A stretch of 64,000 nucleotides of DNA from Prevotella sp. (lineage in GTDB: Bacteria > Bacteroidota > Bacteroidia > Bacteroidales > Bacteroidaceae): contig JAFVHN010000030.1 of assembly GCA_017474515.1 (NCBI GenBank), positions 1 through 64,000 on the forward strand. Direction: 5' to 3'. Below are positions 8,621-18,059 of the stretch, in pieces. The notes below the pieces were generated by a model that saw nothing but the letters and a program-made list of their open reading frames with translations, searched no databases and had not been told where the DNA came from. Numbering within the stretch: position 1 is the first letter of the stretch; every line of letters begins with the position of its first letter. Made by a program: the position numbers and the translations under genes.

Positions 8621-10012
8621 TTATTCATAGCCGAACACGATGGCCTCATAGAGCTTCTGCCCCAGATGGTCGCCGGCCTTCATGCCGATGTGGGTGTAGT
8701 CCTTGCCGGCCCATCCCTTTTTCACAAACTCGGCCATGGCATTGCGGCCGCCCATGGCGTCGAACATGCTGAAGAAGGCCACGCCCTCCTCTTGTGCCAT
8801 TTGCTTCTGATGGCTGAGCATCAGCTCAATGCCCTTCATGGTCTGCACGCCGCCGGCCGCGCGCTGCCCCCTGTCCGACACGCCCACCACGAGGATGGCG
8901 GCCTCGGGGAAGCAGCGTTTGAACAGGGCGATGGCCTTCGACATCTGCGTGGTGTAGTGGTTCAACGACTTGTCGGTGCTGGAGGGCCCCGCGGCATTCA
9001 GACCGTAGTGGATGATGATGAGGTCGTAGGGCCGCACCTGTGCGAAACTCCTCAACGTGGCCTCGGGAATGCTGGCGAGCGAAAGGCCCGAGCATCCGCG
9101 CATGGCGAAATTGTCGAGGGTGATGCCCCCGCGCCCTTCCACCACGGCACCGAAGAACACGTCGCCGGCCCCTGCCCCGCCGACCGTCCATTTCACCTGC
9201 TTCATGCTATCGCTGACGGTGACGGCCTGCACCTCTTCCGATGCCCCGGGCTGGAAGGTCTGGCCCTCCTGACCGTTGGGCATGCCCTTGATGGTCATGC
9301 CGCCGTTGGTAACGAAATAGAGCGAGGCCTGCTCCCACTGGGCGTTGCGCGGTTTCCACGACGTGCCGCTCAGGGTGAGCTGGGCGCTGCCCTCCAGGGT
9401 GAAATAGCGCTGGGAAATGCCCTGACGGGCCGACAGGAACGACTTGCGCTCCATGGTGCTATGCGAGACGAAGCCGCTGGTGGTCTGCCTGATGGTGGGC
9501 CGCCCGGCGTTGGTGGTCTTTCCGCAGTCCACCCACCCGGCGCCGCTTCCGCCGAATTTCTTTTGCAGGAGTTCGCGCAACTGGCAGGTCAGGATGTCTC
9601 CCTCAATAAACGAGTCGCCGTAGTAGGCAATCCTGACCGGCCTGCCCAGCTCCTTGCGCTTGTCGAGCGCCTGGTAGAAGCCCTCCATGCCGTGAATGCC
9701 GCCGTTGCTGAAGTCGATGACGGGCGTCATGTCCTTCGGCACGGGGCGCTTGGGGCGCTTGGGCTTCTCAGCCTCTTTCTTTTCCTCCTCCTCGGCCTTC
9801 ACCTTGGCCAACAGGGGCATCGGCGCTTCTTGTTGCAGGAGTCCGCCCTGCTCGCCGTCGTCGCCATAGACTTCGGGCACCACGTCGCTGAGCATGTTGA
9901 CAGGGCGCAGGGCAGTGCCGGCCACCGACAACTGCGGCAGCAGGTGCATGAAAAGGAGCACCGACACAATGGTGCCAACGAGAACAAAGGTGCGGGCTGT
10001 ATTGTTTTCCAT
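8621..10012 (-). CDS. Membrane-anchored SGNH/GDSL-hydrolase-like protein, MBOAT partner
   Basis: 463 residues from the ATG at 10012, which has GGAAG just upstream; the longer frame starting at 10066 adds 18 basic residues and is less likely. One N-terminal transmembrane helix (about 8-30), then a charged linker rich in E and K (about 70-95), then an SGNH domain: IAYYGDSFIEGD with the nucleophile Ser near 134, an IIHYGLNA block III, and a C-terminal DYTHIGMKAGD supplying the Asp-His pair. Such proteins serve as periplasmic acyl carriers or transferases for O-acetylation. First gene of the pair, with a promoter element at 10090-10097. Confidence 0.82.
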   Translation of the reverse strand: MENNTARTFVLVGTIVSVLLFMHLLPQLSVAGTALRPVNMLSDVVPEVYGDDGEQGGLLQQEAPMPLLAKVKAEEEEKKEAEKPKRPKRPVPKDMTPVIDFSNGGIHGMEGFYQALDKRKELGRPVRIAYYGDSFIEGDILTCQLRELLQKKFGGSGAGWVDCGKTTNAGRPTIRQTTSGFVSHSTMERKSFLSARQGISQRYFTLEGSAQLTLSGTSWKPRNAQWEQASLYFVTNGGMTIKGMPNGQEGQTFQPGASEEVQAVTVSDSMKQVKWTVGGAGAGDVFFGAVVEGRGGITLDNFAMRGCSGLSLASIPEATLRSFAQVRPYDLIIIHYGLNAAGPSSTDKSLNHYTTQMSKAIALFKRCFPEAAILVVGVSDRGQRAAGGVQTMKGIELMLSHQKQMAQEEGVAFFSMFDAMGGRNAMAEFVKKGWAGKDYTHIGMKAGDHLGQKLYEAIVFGYE

Positions 10013-10089
10013 CTTCCGATTTTTACGATTGTGCCGGGCCGCGGCGACCTTCTCCGGCCGCCTCAAAACCCGTGATTGCTAACGGGGTG

Positions 10090-10097
10090 CAAAGGTA
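10090..10097 (-). promoter_or_regulatory. Promoter -7 element for the SGNH/MBOAT operon
   Basis: Minus-strand TACCTTTG, 78 nt upstream of the SGNH start at 10012. Confidence 0.7.
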
Positions 10098-10251
10098 CGA
10101 ATAAATAAATGAAAAGTGAAGGGTGAAGGGTGAAAAATTGATTTTCTTTGTGTTTCAGAGCGAAAGGACCATATTTTCGGGAACCTGGTCCACCCAGATG
10201 ACCTGTGCGTTCCGCTTGCCGCTCTCTGCTCCTTTCCGGGAGAGGTAAAAA

Positions 10252-10459
10252 TCGGTAAAAATATTTGACAAAATGGGGTGCTTTTGCGCTTATCTTGTAA
10301 GTTGTTGAAATTCAGCAATTTGTAAATCTCCCCAGTTTTGACGGCAAATTTCGGGCAGAGATTTGCCAATTCTCTCCCCTCAAATTGGCAAATCTCTCCC
10401 CTCAAATTGCCGTCAAGCTCTTCGGGGGAAGGAAATTTCTATGAAAAATCTTGACAAAA
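10252..10459 (-). repeat. 208-bp palindromic intergenic element, copy A
   Basis: On the minus strand it begins TTTTGTCAAGATTTTTCA and ends near TTTTACCGA, with a central inverted repeat (TTGACGGCAATTTG ... CAAATTTGCCGTCAA) enclosing GGGGAGAGAT and its complements. It lacks a credible gene. The rest of 10098-10704 holds only this element and the CTAG array at 10618-10680. Confidence 0.85.
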
Positions 10460-10617
10460 CCGTGGTGCTTTGCTAAATGAAAAACGACAAAGTCGGCGGC
10501 AATTTTCACCCGACCTCTGTTCCGGCGAATTTGCAAAAATGAATAAAAAGAAGTACGGGAGAAAAGGATGGTTTGTCCTTCGCTCCCGTACTTCATAAAA
10601 ATCGCTCCTCAGGATTT

Positions 10618-10682
10618 CCTTGGTTTCCTAGGACTTCCTATGTTCTCCTAGGACTTCCTAGGACATCCTAGGTTCTCCTCGA
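10618..10682. repeat. Phased CCTAGG array, period 10 bp
   Basis: CCTAGG hexamers start at 10627, 10647, 10657 and 10667, with variants CCTATG at 10637, CCTTGG at 10618 and CCTCGA at 10677. Located 20 bp past the stop of the minus-strand barrel gene. Confidence 0.9.
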
Positions 10683-10704
10683 TACCTTTGGAATTTTTCA
10701 CTCT

Positions 10705-11313
10705 TCAGAACTTTGCACGCACACCGAGCAAGACTATGCCCTGTTCGCCGGCGCCTATCTCCAAGAAACCGCGCAAACGCGGTGCGCCCACCTCTACGCC
10801 GAGGGCCGACAACTGCCAGTTGACGTGGATTTCGGAATCGCCGTCGTTGTCTTTGGCGTTGACGTTTTCTTTGTTCTCACAGTCTATAGACTCCGAGCGC
10901 ATGGTGGCGCCAAAGGCAACTTTCGAGTAGAGGCCGAAATTCTTCTTGCGCAACCAGTCGAACTTTGCGGCGGGCATCACCGTTAAGTAGCCGTGGGAGA
11001 GTTCGCCAATCTTGTTCTTTGACAGGTACATGTCCTGCTTGCTCTCACCATAGGCGAGGATGCCGCCCACGCCCAGCCAGTTCTTCACATGATAGAAATA
11101 CTCGGCCGAGAAGGGCCCCGAGAACTCTTCGTCCTTGTAGGTAACGCCGACCATCATTGTGCCGATTTCCTCAAAGACGTCAATCCATTGTGAGTTGGAA
11201 AGTGCGCCAAAGCCGATGGCCACCTCGTGCTTCGTGTCGTCATAACCATTTTGGGCGCTCACACTCATTACAGCCATCATGGCGGCTGCAACCATTACTA
11301 AACATTTTTTCAT
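10705..11313 (-). CDS. Small outer-membrane beta-barrel protein
   Basis: 202 residues with a clear signal peptide (MKKCLVMVAAAMMAVMSVSA, cleavage before QNGYDD). The mature part alternates polar and hydrophobic residues with many aromatic positions and ends VRAKF, a C-terminal Phe typical of barrel proteins inserted by BAM. Strand-like segments include HEVAIGFGAL, FSAEYFYHVKNWLGVGG and FGLYSKVAFGA. Likely an eight-strand barrel; ligand or function unknown. Its 3' end is followed by the CTAG array and by element copy A in the same orientation. Confidence 0.75.
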   Translation of the reverse strand: MKKCLVMVAAAMMAVMSVSAQNGYDDTKHEVAIGFGALSNSQWIDVFEEIGTMMVGVTYKDEEFSGPFSAEYFYHVKNWLGVGGILAYGESKQDMYLSKNKIGELSHGYLTVMPAAKFDWLRKKNFGLYSKVAFGATMRSESIDCENKENVNAKDNDGDSEIHVNWQLSALGVEVGAPRLRGFLEIGAGEQGIVLLGVRAKF

Positions 11314-11502
11314 AATATAAAGTTTTTAAAACACTCTACTTGGGCATCAAAATTACCAAAAATTGTACAAAAATAGGTATAAAACCGCAATTATAAAAAA
11401 ATATGGGACATTTTTTCTCTTTTTGTAGGCATTTTGCATACAATTTGCATCCCAAACCCACCTTTTTCTATCGACTTCCATAGAAATGAGAGAAAAAAGA
11501 AG

Positions 11503-11510
11503 TAACTTTG
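11503..11510 (+). promoter_or_regulatory. Promoter -7 element with near-leaderless start
   Basis: TAACTTTG ends 10 nt before the helicase ATG at 11521, leaving room for only a few nucleotides of 5' UTR. Confidence 0.7.
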
Positions 11511-11520
11511 TGCCCTGATT

Positions 11521-13413
11521 ATGGCAGCCATTCCGCAACCCATCCAGAGCCTCCTTCAGCAACGGTTATTGCTCGACATCGAATATGAGGCCGAAAAGTC
11601 CGCCTTCCGCCAGCAGACGGAGCAGACGGGCATTGAGCGTCTGGTGAAGCGCGGCGATGCGTGGTGGCCCGTTTCGCCCGGCCGCAACTACTACAATAGC
11701 CTCAACCAGCGCGTGGTGGAGCTGCATCGCACCGCCGACGACGACACCGAGCACAATTTTGAGTTCGGCCGCCCCGTGGCCTTCTTTTCCCTGCAACCCG
11801 GCCAGAAGCCCCAGTTCTTCAAGTTCCAGGCCACCGTGTCGTATGTCGATGGCGACCGACTGGTGGTGGCCGTGCCCGACGATTTCCCCCTTTCTGAAGT
11901 GACGGGGGCTGTGGGCCTTGGCGTTCAGCTCAGCTTCGACGAGACGAGTTTCCGCACCATGTTCGATGCCCTCGACCGCGTCATCTCGGCCAAAGGCAAC
12001 CGTCTGGCCTACCTTCGCGACCTTTTCTATACGCCCACAATGAAGCCCGCCACCTATGGCTTCGGCAGCCTGCGCTTCCCCTACCTCAACGCCACGCAGG
12101 AGGAGGCCGTCAACCAGGTGCTGCGCGCCAAGGACGTGAGCATCGTGCACGGCCCGCCGGGCACCGGCAAGACCACCACCCTGGTGGAAGCCATCCGCGA
12201 GACGCTCATGCGCGAAAGCCAGGTGCTGGTGTGTGCGCAAAGCAACATGGCCGTTGACTGGATCAGCGAGCGGCTGGTGGACCGCGGCATCAGCGTGCTG
12301 AGGATGGGCAATCCCTCGCGCGTGAACGACAAGATGCTTTCGTTCACCTACGAGCGGCGCTTTGAGGCACATCCCGACTACACCTCGCTGTGGGCCATAC
12401 GACAGGCCATCCGACAGCTGCGGCAAAACCGGCGGCGCGGCGACGACAAATACCACCAAAAGGTGGAGCGCCTCAAGTCGAGGGCCATCGAGCTGGAGAT
12501 ACGCATCAACCAGGACCTTTTCGGCGAGGCGCGCGTCATTGCCTGCACACTGGTGGGCAGCGGCCACCGACTGTTGCAAGGCATGAAGTTCACCACGCTG
12601 TTCATCGACGAGGCCGCACAGGCCCTGGAGGCCGCCTGCTGGATTCCCCTGCGCCGCGTCAGCCGCGTGGTGCTTGCCGGCGACCACTGCCAGCTGCCGC
12701 CCACGGTGAAAAGCCTGGCGGCCCTGCATGGCGGACTGGGCACCACGCTCATGGAACGCATTGTGAGCAACCACCCCGAGGCGGTCACTCTTTTGCGCAT
12801 GCAATACCGCATGAACGAGGAAATCATGCGCTTCTCGAGCGACTGGTTCTACGGCGGGCAGGTGGAAAGCGCACCGGCGGTGAGATACCGCGGAATACTC
12901 GACCTCGACGTGCCCATGCAATGGATAGACCCCGCCGCCCTGCTCGGCGACGACAGCCAGCTCGACACCGCCGAGCAGTTCGTGGGCGACACCTTCGGCC
13001 GTATCAACAAGACGGAGGCCCTGCTCACGCTGGCCGTCTTGGAGCAGTATTTCACGAAAATCGGGCGCCAGCGCATCCTCGACGAGCGCATCGACGTGGG
13101 CGTCATCTCGCCTTACCGCGCACAGGTGCAGTACCTGCGGCAGATGCTTCGGCGACAAGCCTTTTTCAAGCCCTTCCGACACCTCATCTCGGTGAACACC
13201 GTGGATGGCTTCCAGGGCCAGGAGCGCGACGTGGTGCTCATCTCGCTCGTCAGGGCCAACGACGAGGGGCAGATTGGTTTCCTTCGCGACCTGCGCCGCA
13301 TGAACGTGGCCATCACCCGGGCACGCATGAAGCTCATCATCCTGGGAAGCAAGAAAACGCTCACCCGCCACCCCTTCTATCGCAAGTTGTGCCAATATGT
13401 GGAGAACCTGTAG
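11521..13413 (+). CDS. Superfamily 1B Upf1/IGHMBP2-like helicase
   Basis: 630 residues. N-terminal region (1-185) includes a beta-barrel-like stretch; then the helicase core: Walker A GPPGTGKTT (211-219), DEAA-type Walker B in FIDEAAQAL, motif III GDHCQLPP, motif V VDGFQGQERDVV and motif VI RRMNVAITRAR. These are the Upf1/Sen1/SMUBP-2 family hallmarks; such enzymes translocate 5' to 3' on RNA or single-stranded DNA and dismantle nucleoprotein complexes. Widespread in Bacteroidota but without an agreed name. The promoter sits just 10 nt upstream of the ATG. No operon partner. Confidence 0.9.
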   Translation: MAAIPQPIQSLLQQRLLLDIEYEAEKSAFRQQTEQTGIERLVKRGDAWWPVSPGRNYYNSLNQRVVELHRTADDDTEHNFEFGRPVAFFSLQPGQKPQFFKFQATVSYVDGDRLVVAVPDDFPLSEVTGAVGLGVQLSFDETSFRTMFDALDRVISAKGNRLAYLRDLFYTPTMKPATYGFGSLRFPYLNATQEEAVNQVLRAKDVSIVHGPPGTGKTTTLVEAIRETLMRESQVLVCAQSNMAVDWISERLVDRGISVLRMGNPSRVNDKMLSFTYERRFEAHPDYTSLWAIRQAIRQLRQNRRRGDDKYHQKVERLKSRAIELEIRINQDLFGEARVIACTLVGSGHRLLQGMKFTTLFIDEAAQALEAACWIPLRRVSRVVLAGDHCQLPPTVKSLAALHGGLGTTLMERIVSNHPEAVTLLRMQYRMNEEIMRFSSDWFYGGQVESAPAVRYRGILDLDVPMQWIDPAALLGDDSQLDTAEQFVGDTFGRINKTEALLTLAVLEQYFTKIGRQRILDERIDVGVISPYRAQVQYLRQMLRRQAFFKPFRHLISVNTVDGFQGQERDVVLISLVRANDEGQIGFLRDLRRMNVAITRARMKLIILGSKKTLTRHPFYRKLCQYVENL

Positions 13414-13542
13414 GAGAAAAATTTGACAAATGACGAATTTGAACAAAAACCGGCTTTAAAACACAAAAATAACTTTTAAAAAGCCTTTTAAAGCACTTAT
13501 CGTAACTTTTTTACTCTTGATATGAAAAATTTTTGACAAAAC
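13413..13542 (-). repeat. Possible deletion derivative of the 208-bp element
   Basis: The ends resemble the element termini (AGAAAAATTTGACAAATG near 13413 and TATGAAAAATTTTTGACA near 13521), but the palindromic core is missing, leaving 130 bp. The remainder of 13543-13749 shows no gene. Confidence 0.4.
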
Positions 13543-13749
13543 ATTTGGTGGTTTCAAAGATTATTCATACATTTGCAAGCGGAAAAGAATAGATAGTTTT
13601 TCATAAGTTTTATCATCGTTTCATAATATAATTATTATTTTGAAGTGAAGTCTGACGAGAAGTCACGCTTCACTTCCGTGTTTTTATACCTTTCGCCCAC
13701 CTTTTTTTCTTTTTAACCAGGATGAGTTGCGTGGTTTGAAGAAAAAGCG

Positions 13750-13757
13750 TATATTTG
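13750..13757 (+). promoter_or_regulatory. Promoter -7 element for the second GH5 gene
   Basis: TATATTTG followed by CACC, 63 nt upstream of the ATG at 13821. Confidence 0.75.
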
Positions 13758-13820
13758 CACCGACTTTCATCCGTCAAGGCAAACAAGCACGGCTAACAAA
13801 CTCAACCTCAATAAAAAGAA

Positions 13821-15209
13821 ATGAAAAAACTGACAACAAGAAGATTTCTGCTGGCGGTCCTCCTTACTGCCCCTTGCCTGCTGGCAACGGGTGCCACCGG
13901 CGATTTTGAAACGGCCACCGAGGCAGTAAAGAACATGAAACTGGGCTGGAACCTGGGCAACAGCCTCGAATCCAACTCCGGCGACACCCTGAACATGTGG
14001 ATTGAGCACTGGACACAACGGCAGCCCAGCGACTACGAAACGGCGTGGGGGCAGCCGGTAACGCGCCCGGAACTGGTGAGGATGTTCCGGCAGGCGGGCT
14101 TCAACGCCATCCGCGTGCCCGTGACTTGGTATCCGCACATGGAGGCGAAATTCAATTTCACCACATGGCAAAACAGCTATTGGTACCCCTACGCCGACGA
14201 CCTGGGCACGCAAGTCGATGCCGCGTGGATGGCCCGCGTGAAAGAGGTGGTGGACTATGTCATCAACGAGGGCATGTACTGCATTCTTAACATCCACCAC
14301 GACACGGGAGCGGAGAACACCGCGTGGCTGTTGGCCGACATGAACACCTACACAAAGCAGCGCGAGCGATTCGAGGCCGTGTGGACGCAGATTGCCGAGC
14401 AATTCCGCGACTATGACGACCACTTGCTTTTCGAAGGCTATAACGAGATGCTGGATCCGCTGCGGTCGTGGTGCTTCGCTTCTTTTGCCTCATCCAACAA
14501 GTACGATGCGCAGGTGGCCAATTCCGCTTACCAGGCCATCAACAGCTATGCCCAGAGCTTCGTCAATGCCGTGAGGGCCACCGGCGGAAACAATGCGCAG
14601 CGCAACCTCATCGTCAGCACTTACGGCGCATGCAGCGGCGGCGGCACGTGGAACCAGCATTTGAAAGACCCGCTCAAGCAGATGCAACTGCCCTCCGACA
14701 TCACGCAGGGGCACCTGATTTTTGAAATCCACACCTACCCCGACGTGAGCAACCTTCAGCAGGCCAAGAACGAAGTGGATGACATGGTGAACGCCTGGAA
14801 CACCCACCTCAAGAGCAAAGGCGCTCCCGTCATCGTGGGAGAATGGGGAGCCAGCGACGGCAACGCCTACCAGAACAACCGCAGCAACCTGCTGGCCTTT
14901 GCCCGTTATTTCGTGGAGCGCACCAAGGCCGCCGACATCTGCCCCTTCTACTGGATGGGACTGTCGGACAAGGAGGACCGAACGGTGCCCAAATTCACGC
15001 AGCCCGACTTGGTGGATGCCATCGTCAAGGGCTGTTACGGCGAAGGGGGATATACGGGAATTGCCGCACACGGCCGGCAGTCCGACCGCGTGGATGTTTA
15101 TTCTCTCAACGGCATTCGCCTGCTCAGCCGGGTGCCGCGCAACGGCGCACTGGACGCCCTGCCCAAAGGCATTTACCTGGTGGATGGGGAAAAAGTGGTG
15201 AAAAAATAA
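13821..15209 (+). CDS. Secreted GH5-family endoglucanase-like glycoside hydrolase
   Basis: 462 residues. Signal peptide of about 24 residues. One GH5 catalytic domain fills most of the protein: KLGWNLGNSLE (40-50), GFNAIRVPVTW (93-103), LNIHHDTG (156-163), acid/base E209 in EGYNEM, nucleophile E341 in VIVGEWGAS. These motifs resemble those of the enzyme at 839-2620 (MGW.LGN.LES near the start in both), so the two are probably distant paralogues within GH5. Unlike that protein it has no extra beta domain, only a short C-terminal signature (VYSLNGIRLL ... GIYLVDGEKVVKK). Likely acts on beta-glucan or a related polymer outside the cell. Confidence 0.9.
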   Translation: MKKLTTRRFLLAVLLTAPCLLATGATGDFETATEAVKNMKLGWNLGNSLESNSGDTLNMWIEHWTQRQPSDYETAWGQPVTRPELVRMFRQAGFNAIRVPVTWYPHMEAKFNFTTWQNSYWYPYADDLGTQVDAAWMARVKEVVDYVINEGMYCILNIHHDTGAENTAWLLADMNTYTKQRERFEAVWTQIAEQFRDYDDHLLFEGYNEMLDPLRSWCFASFASSNKYDAQVANSAYQAINSYAQSFVNAVRATGGNNAQRNLIVSTYGACSGGGTWNQHLKDPLKQMQLPSDITQGHLIFEIHTYPDVSNLQQAKNEVDDMVNAWNTHLKSKGAPVIVGEWGASDGNAYQNNRSNLLAFARYFVERTKAADICPFYWMGLSDKEDRTVPKFTQPDLVDAIVKGCYGEGGYTGIAAHGRQSDRVDVYSLNGIRLLSRVPRNGALDALPKGIYLVDGEKVVKK

Positions 15210-15221
15210 TTATCTTTGAAG

Positions 15222-15287
15222 CCTAGGAAAGCCTAGGAAGTCCTAGGAACTCCTAGGAAGACCTAGGAAATCCTAGGAAGTCCTAGG
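15222..15287. repeat. Phased CCTAGG array, period 10 bp
   Basis: Seven perfect CCTAGG hexamers at 15222, 15232, 15242, 15252, 15262, 15272 and 15282. It fills the gap between two convergent genes (stops at 15209 and 15298). Confidence 0.97.
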
Positions 15288-15297
15288 GAAAAAACCA

Positions 15298-16539
15298 TTA
15301 ATTCTTCGATTTCTTCAGCTTACCGATGGCCTGCTCCAGGCTCTCGGTAGGCTCGATGATGTTGTATTCTTTCCAGAAGTCGGCATCCTCGAAGAAAGCC
15401 ACCTTGTCGAAGAAGGCATCGCGCTGGAAGAAGGAGTCGCGGCCGCGGGGCACCTGGAAGCCCTGCGTTTCCACGCCCGTCACCACCAGTTCGCTTCGTG
15501 CGGTAAAGCTGGTGGCCAGCAGTCGTTTCTGCCAATCACAGTTGAAGCGGAAGAGTACGCTGACGTATGAAATGCGAGACATCTCGCCGTCGAAGTGATA
15601 ATTGATGGTGATGGCCATTTCACGCGGTTTGAACTTCACGCCCGCCGGCTTCTTCACCAGCATGGCGCGGGTGGCCTTGGCGCGGTCGCTCACGTCGAGC
15701 TGCAGCTCGGCACGGGTGAAGGCCAGCGTCTCGCGGTCGATGTACAAGAGCCCGTTGAACAGCGCATAGGGAGCCTGTCGCGGCTTCAGTCGGATGACAT
15801 ATTGCGGCCGCTCGTCAAGGGTGACGGGCGAGTCCATCACGAAGTCGTAGTACTGCATGTCGTCGTCGTTGAGCAGGAACTCGCGGTTCTTCACCAGGTC
15901 GAGCCAGATGGGCGTGTTGGGCCCGCCCATGATTTTCACGCCCAGCGTATCAGACGATTTCGGGCTGAGCAGCCGCCGCCCTTTCTCTATGGCCACCCTG
16001 TCGGCCGACGGCGCATTGAACACCGGTGCCTTGTAGAGCTGGGCCACGGCCTCGGCCACATGGATGAACCGTTGCCGCTTCTGCACCGTCTCGCGATAGA
16101 AGCAGGTGAGCAGTTCGCCGCGGCGGTTGTAGTTGTCGGGAATTTTCTCCATGGCCGCCTGCAAAATCTCGCGGGCGTTGTCGGCCATGATGATGACGTC
16201 TTGCAAGACCACCGTGGCAGGTTTCAGGCTGATGACGAGCTTCGACAAATTCTGCCCCAGCATGTATTTCCGCGGATGGTAGCCGATGTGCGACACATGG
16301 ATGAACGTGGGCCGCGTGCGGCATTTCAGCGTGAACACGCCGTCTTCGTTGGTGACCACCGACACGCGCTCCCCTGGCACGCTGACATAGACATGAGGCA
16401 TGGGCGCCCCCTTCTCATTGGTCACCAGTCCGCTGATTTCAACGAGCGGCGACGACGACGGCTGGCCGGCGGCACCGGCAAACAATGCCAGCACGGCAAT
16501 CAGCAACAAAGTGCGGAGGGTGGATGTATGGTAACGCAT
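15298..16539 (-). CDS. Exported carboxypeptidase-regulatory-domain protein
   Basis: 413 residues from the ATG at 16539 (the longer frame uses TTG). Signal peptide MRYHTSTLRTLLLIAVLALFAG. After it comes a carboxypeptidase-D regulatory-like beta-sandwich: ISGLVTNEKGAPMPHVYVSV ... TNEDGVFTLKC ... VSHIGYHPRKY, as found at the N-terminus of TonB-dependent receptors. The remaining 280 residues lack a TonB plug or a recognisable barrel and contain FYRETVQKR and TFTRAELQLDV, similar to a family of conserved Bacteroidota envelope proteins of unknown function. Monocistronic, with a promoter element at 16622-16629. Confidence 0.75.
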   Translation of the reverse strand: MRYHTSTLRTLLLIAVLALFAGAAGQPSSSPLVEISGLVTNEKGAPMPHVYVSVPGERVSVVTNEDGVFTLKCRTRPTFIHVSHIGYHPRKYMLGQNLSKLVISLKPATVVLQDVIIMADNAREILQAAMEKIPDNYNRRGELLTCFYRETVQKRQRFIHVAEAVAQLYKAPVFNAPSADRVAIEKGRRLLSPKSSDTLGVKIMGGPNTPIWLDLVKNREFLLNDDDMQYYDFVMDSPVTLDERPQYVIRLKPRQAPYALFNGLLYIDRETLAFTRAELQLDVSDRAKATRAMLVKKPAGVKFKPREMAITINYHFDGEMSRISYVSVLFRFNCDWQKRLLATSFTARSELVVTGVETQGFQVPRGRDSFFQRDAFFDKVAFFEDADFWKEYNIIEPTESLEQAIGKLKKSKN

Positions 16540-16621
16540 AGGCAATTCTCCTTTCAGTTAATCAATAGCATTTTTTCAGTATTTTCTCGGCCATAAGACC
16601 ACATGAGCCAATTTCTTGTGG

Positions 16622-16629
16622 CAAAAATA
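16622..16629 (-). promoter_or_regulatory. Promoter -7 element, minus strand
   Basis: Minus-strand TATTTTTG, 83 nt upstream of the ATG at 16539. Confidence 0.6.
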
Positions 16630-16713
16630 CGATATTTTTTTTATTTGACAGCCTTTCCGACGTTTTTTTTACATATTTTCTACGCAACGTTGCTCCGTTA
16701 CGTATTCTTTTTG

Positions 16714-16721
16714 TATTTTTG
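16714..16721 (+). promoter_or_regulatory. Promoter -7 element, plus strand
   Basis: TATTTTTG then CAGG, 57 nt upstream of the ATG at 16778; divergent from 16622-16629. Confidence 0.65.
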
Positions 16722-16777
16722 CAGGTGATATCAATAATTTTTGCCTTTTCAACTTTTCAACTTTTCAATTTTTCAAC

Positions 16778-18025
16778 ATGTATAACAATTTCATTTCCGC
16801 CCGCCAACCGGTGGCCGTCTTTTCGCTCACTTCCAGCCTTCACGACCCGGCAACGGTTGACGAAGCCACGCGCCAGTTTCTTTCCACCCTTGCCGTCAAC
16901 TACGAGTGGCACGGCGACGACTACCAATCCTACGGCTCCCACTCCCTCGACGTCATCTTCGTGCGCACGGGCGGCACCGAGGGCCTTTTCCGCCAACTGC
17001 TGCCCCAGCTGCAACGCCAGAGCGGCCGCCCCTTCCGCCTGCTCACCTCGGGCCAGAGCAACTCACTGGCCGCATCGATGGAAATCCTGTCGTTCCTGAG
17101 ACAACAGGGACTGAAAGGCGAAATCATCCATGGCAACCCGGCCTACGTGAACCGGCGACTGACCGTGCTGGCCGCCGTTGGCGAGGCCGTCGGGGGGCTT
17201 CGCGGCACGCGCCTCGGCATCATCGGCCCGCCCTCCGACTGGCTCATTTCCAGCCATGTAGATGCCGCCGTTCCGCAACGCGCCCTCGGCATCACGTTGG
17301 AAGAAATCGGCATCGGCGAGCTGGTGGAGGCCGTGGGGAATGTCCGCGACGACAACGACGCATGGCTGGAGGGACTGTCTGAAACCACCGAGGCCGTAAG
17401 GAAGGCCGTTCCCGGAGCCATGAAAATCTATCACGCCCTGCGCGCCATCGTGGAGCGCCACCGCCTCAACGGCTTCACGCTGAGGTGCTTCGACCTGCTC
17501 ACCGCCTTGAAGAACACCGGTTGCGCGGCCCTGGCACGCCTCAACGGCGAGGGCATAGTGGCCGGTTGCGAAGGCGACGTGCCCGCCATGCTGACCATGC
17601 ACGTGGCGCAGCACCTCACGGGCATGACGGGCTTCCAGGCCAATCCCGCCACCATCGACCCCGCCACGGGCGAACTGCTCATGGCCCATTGCACCATTCC
17701 CCTCAACCTGGTGGAGCGCTACGAGCTCGACACACATTTCGAGTCGGGCATCGGCGTGGCCATCAGGGGATACATGAAAGAGGGCGCGGTCACCATCTTC
17801 AAACTCTCGCCCGACCTGCGCCGCCATTTCGTGGCCGAGGGCACCCTGGTGCGCAACCAGGCAGAGCCGAACCTCTGCCGCACGCAACAGGTGATACGCC
17901 TCGCCGACAAGTCGCAGGCCGCCTACTTCCTCACCCGTCCCATCGGCAACCACCACATCGTGTTGCCGGGGCATCACGGCGACCTGCTCCGCGCCTTCCT
18001 CCAGGAAACCATCGCCGAGGAGTAA
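16778..18025 (+). CDS. L-fucose/L-arabinose isomerase-like protein
   Basis: 415 residues, cytoplasmic, no signal peptide. The middle and C-terminal parts resemble fucose/arabinose isomerases: FTLRCFDLLTAL, EGIVAGCEGDVPAMLTMHV and MAHCTIPLNL, positions where those enzymes hold the metal-binding Glu/Asp and His. The N-terminal domain is shorter than in authentic FucI (about 590 residues). It could isomerise an aldose released by the downstream fucosidase, but members of this divergent group are mostly uncharacterised. Starts a plus-strand run of carbohydrate genes, although element copy B and a 455-bp gap separate it from the next gene. Confidence 0.65.
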   Translation: MYNNFISARQPVAVFSLTSSLHDPATVDEATRQFLSTLAVNYEWHGDDYQSYGSHSLDVIFVRTGGTEGLFRQLLPQLQRQSGRPFRLLTSGQSNSLAASMEILSFLRQQGLKGEIIHGNPAYVNRRLTVLAAVGEAVGGLRGTRLGIIGPPSDWLISSHVDAAVPQRALGITLEEIGIGELVEAVGNVRDDNDAWLEGLSETTEAVRKAVPGAMKIYHALRAIVERHRLNGFTLRCFDLLTALKNTGCAALARLNGEGIVAGCEGDVPAMLTMHVAQHLTGMTGFQANPATIDPATGELLMAHCTIPLNLVERYELDTHFESGIGVAIRGYMKEGAVTIFKLSPDLRRHFVAEGTLVRNQAEPNLCRTQQVIRLADKSQAAYFLTRPIGNHHIVLPGHHGDLLRAFLQETIAEE

Positions 18026-18059
18026 AAAGACGGTGGAAAAAACGCGGCAGCGAAGGTCA

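Noticed and set aside
10079..10596. Two small minus-strand frames in the gap between the barrel and SGNH genes
   Set aside because: They lie across the 208-bp element and have no start context or domain; similar frames occur in the other element copies.
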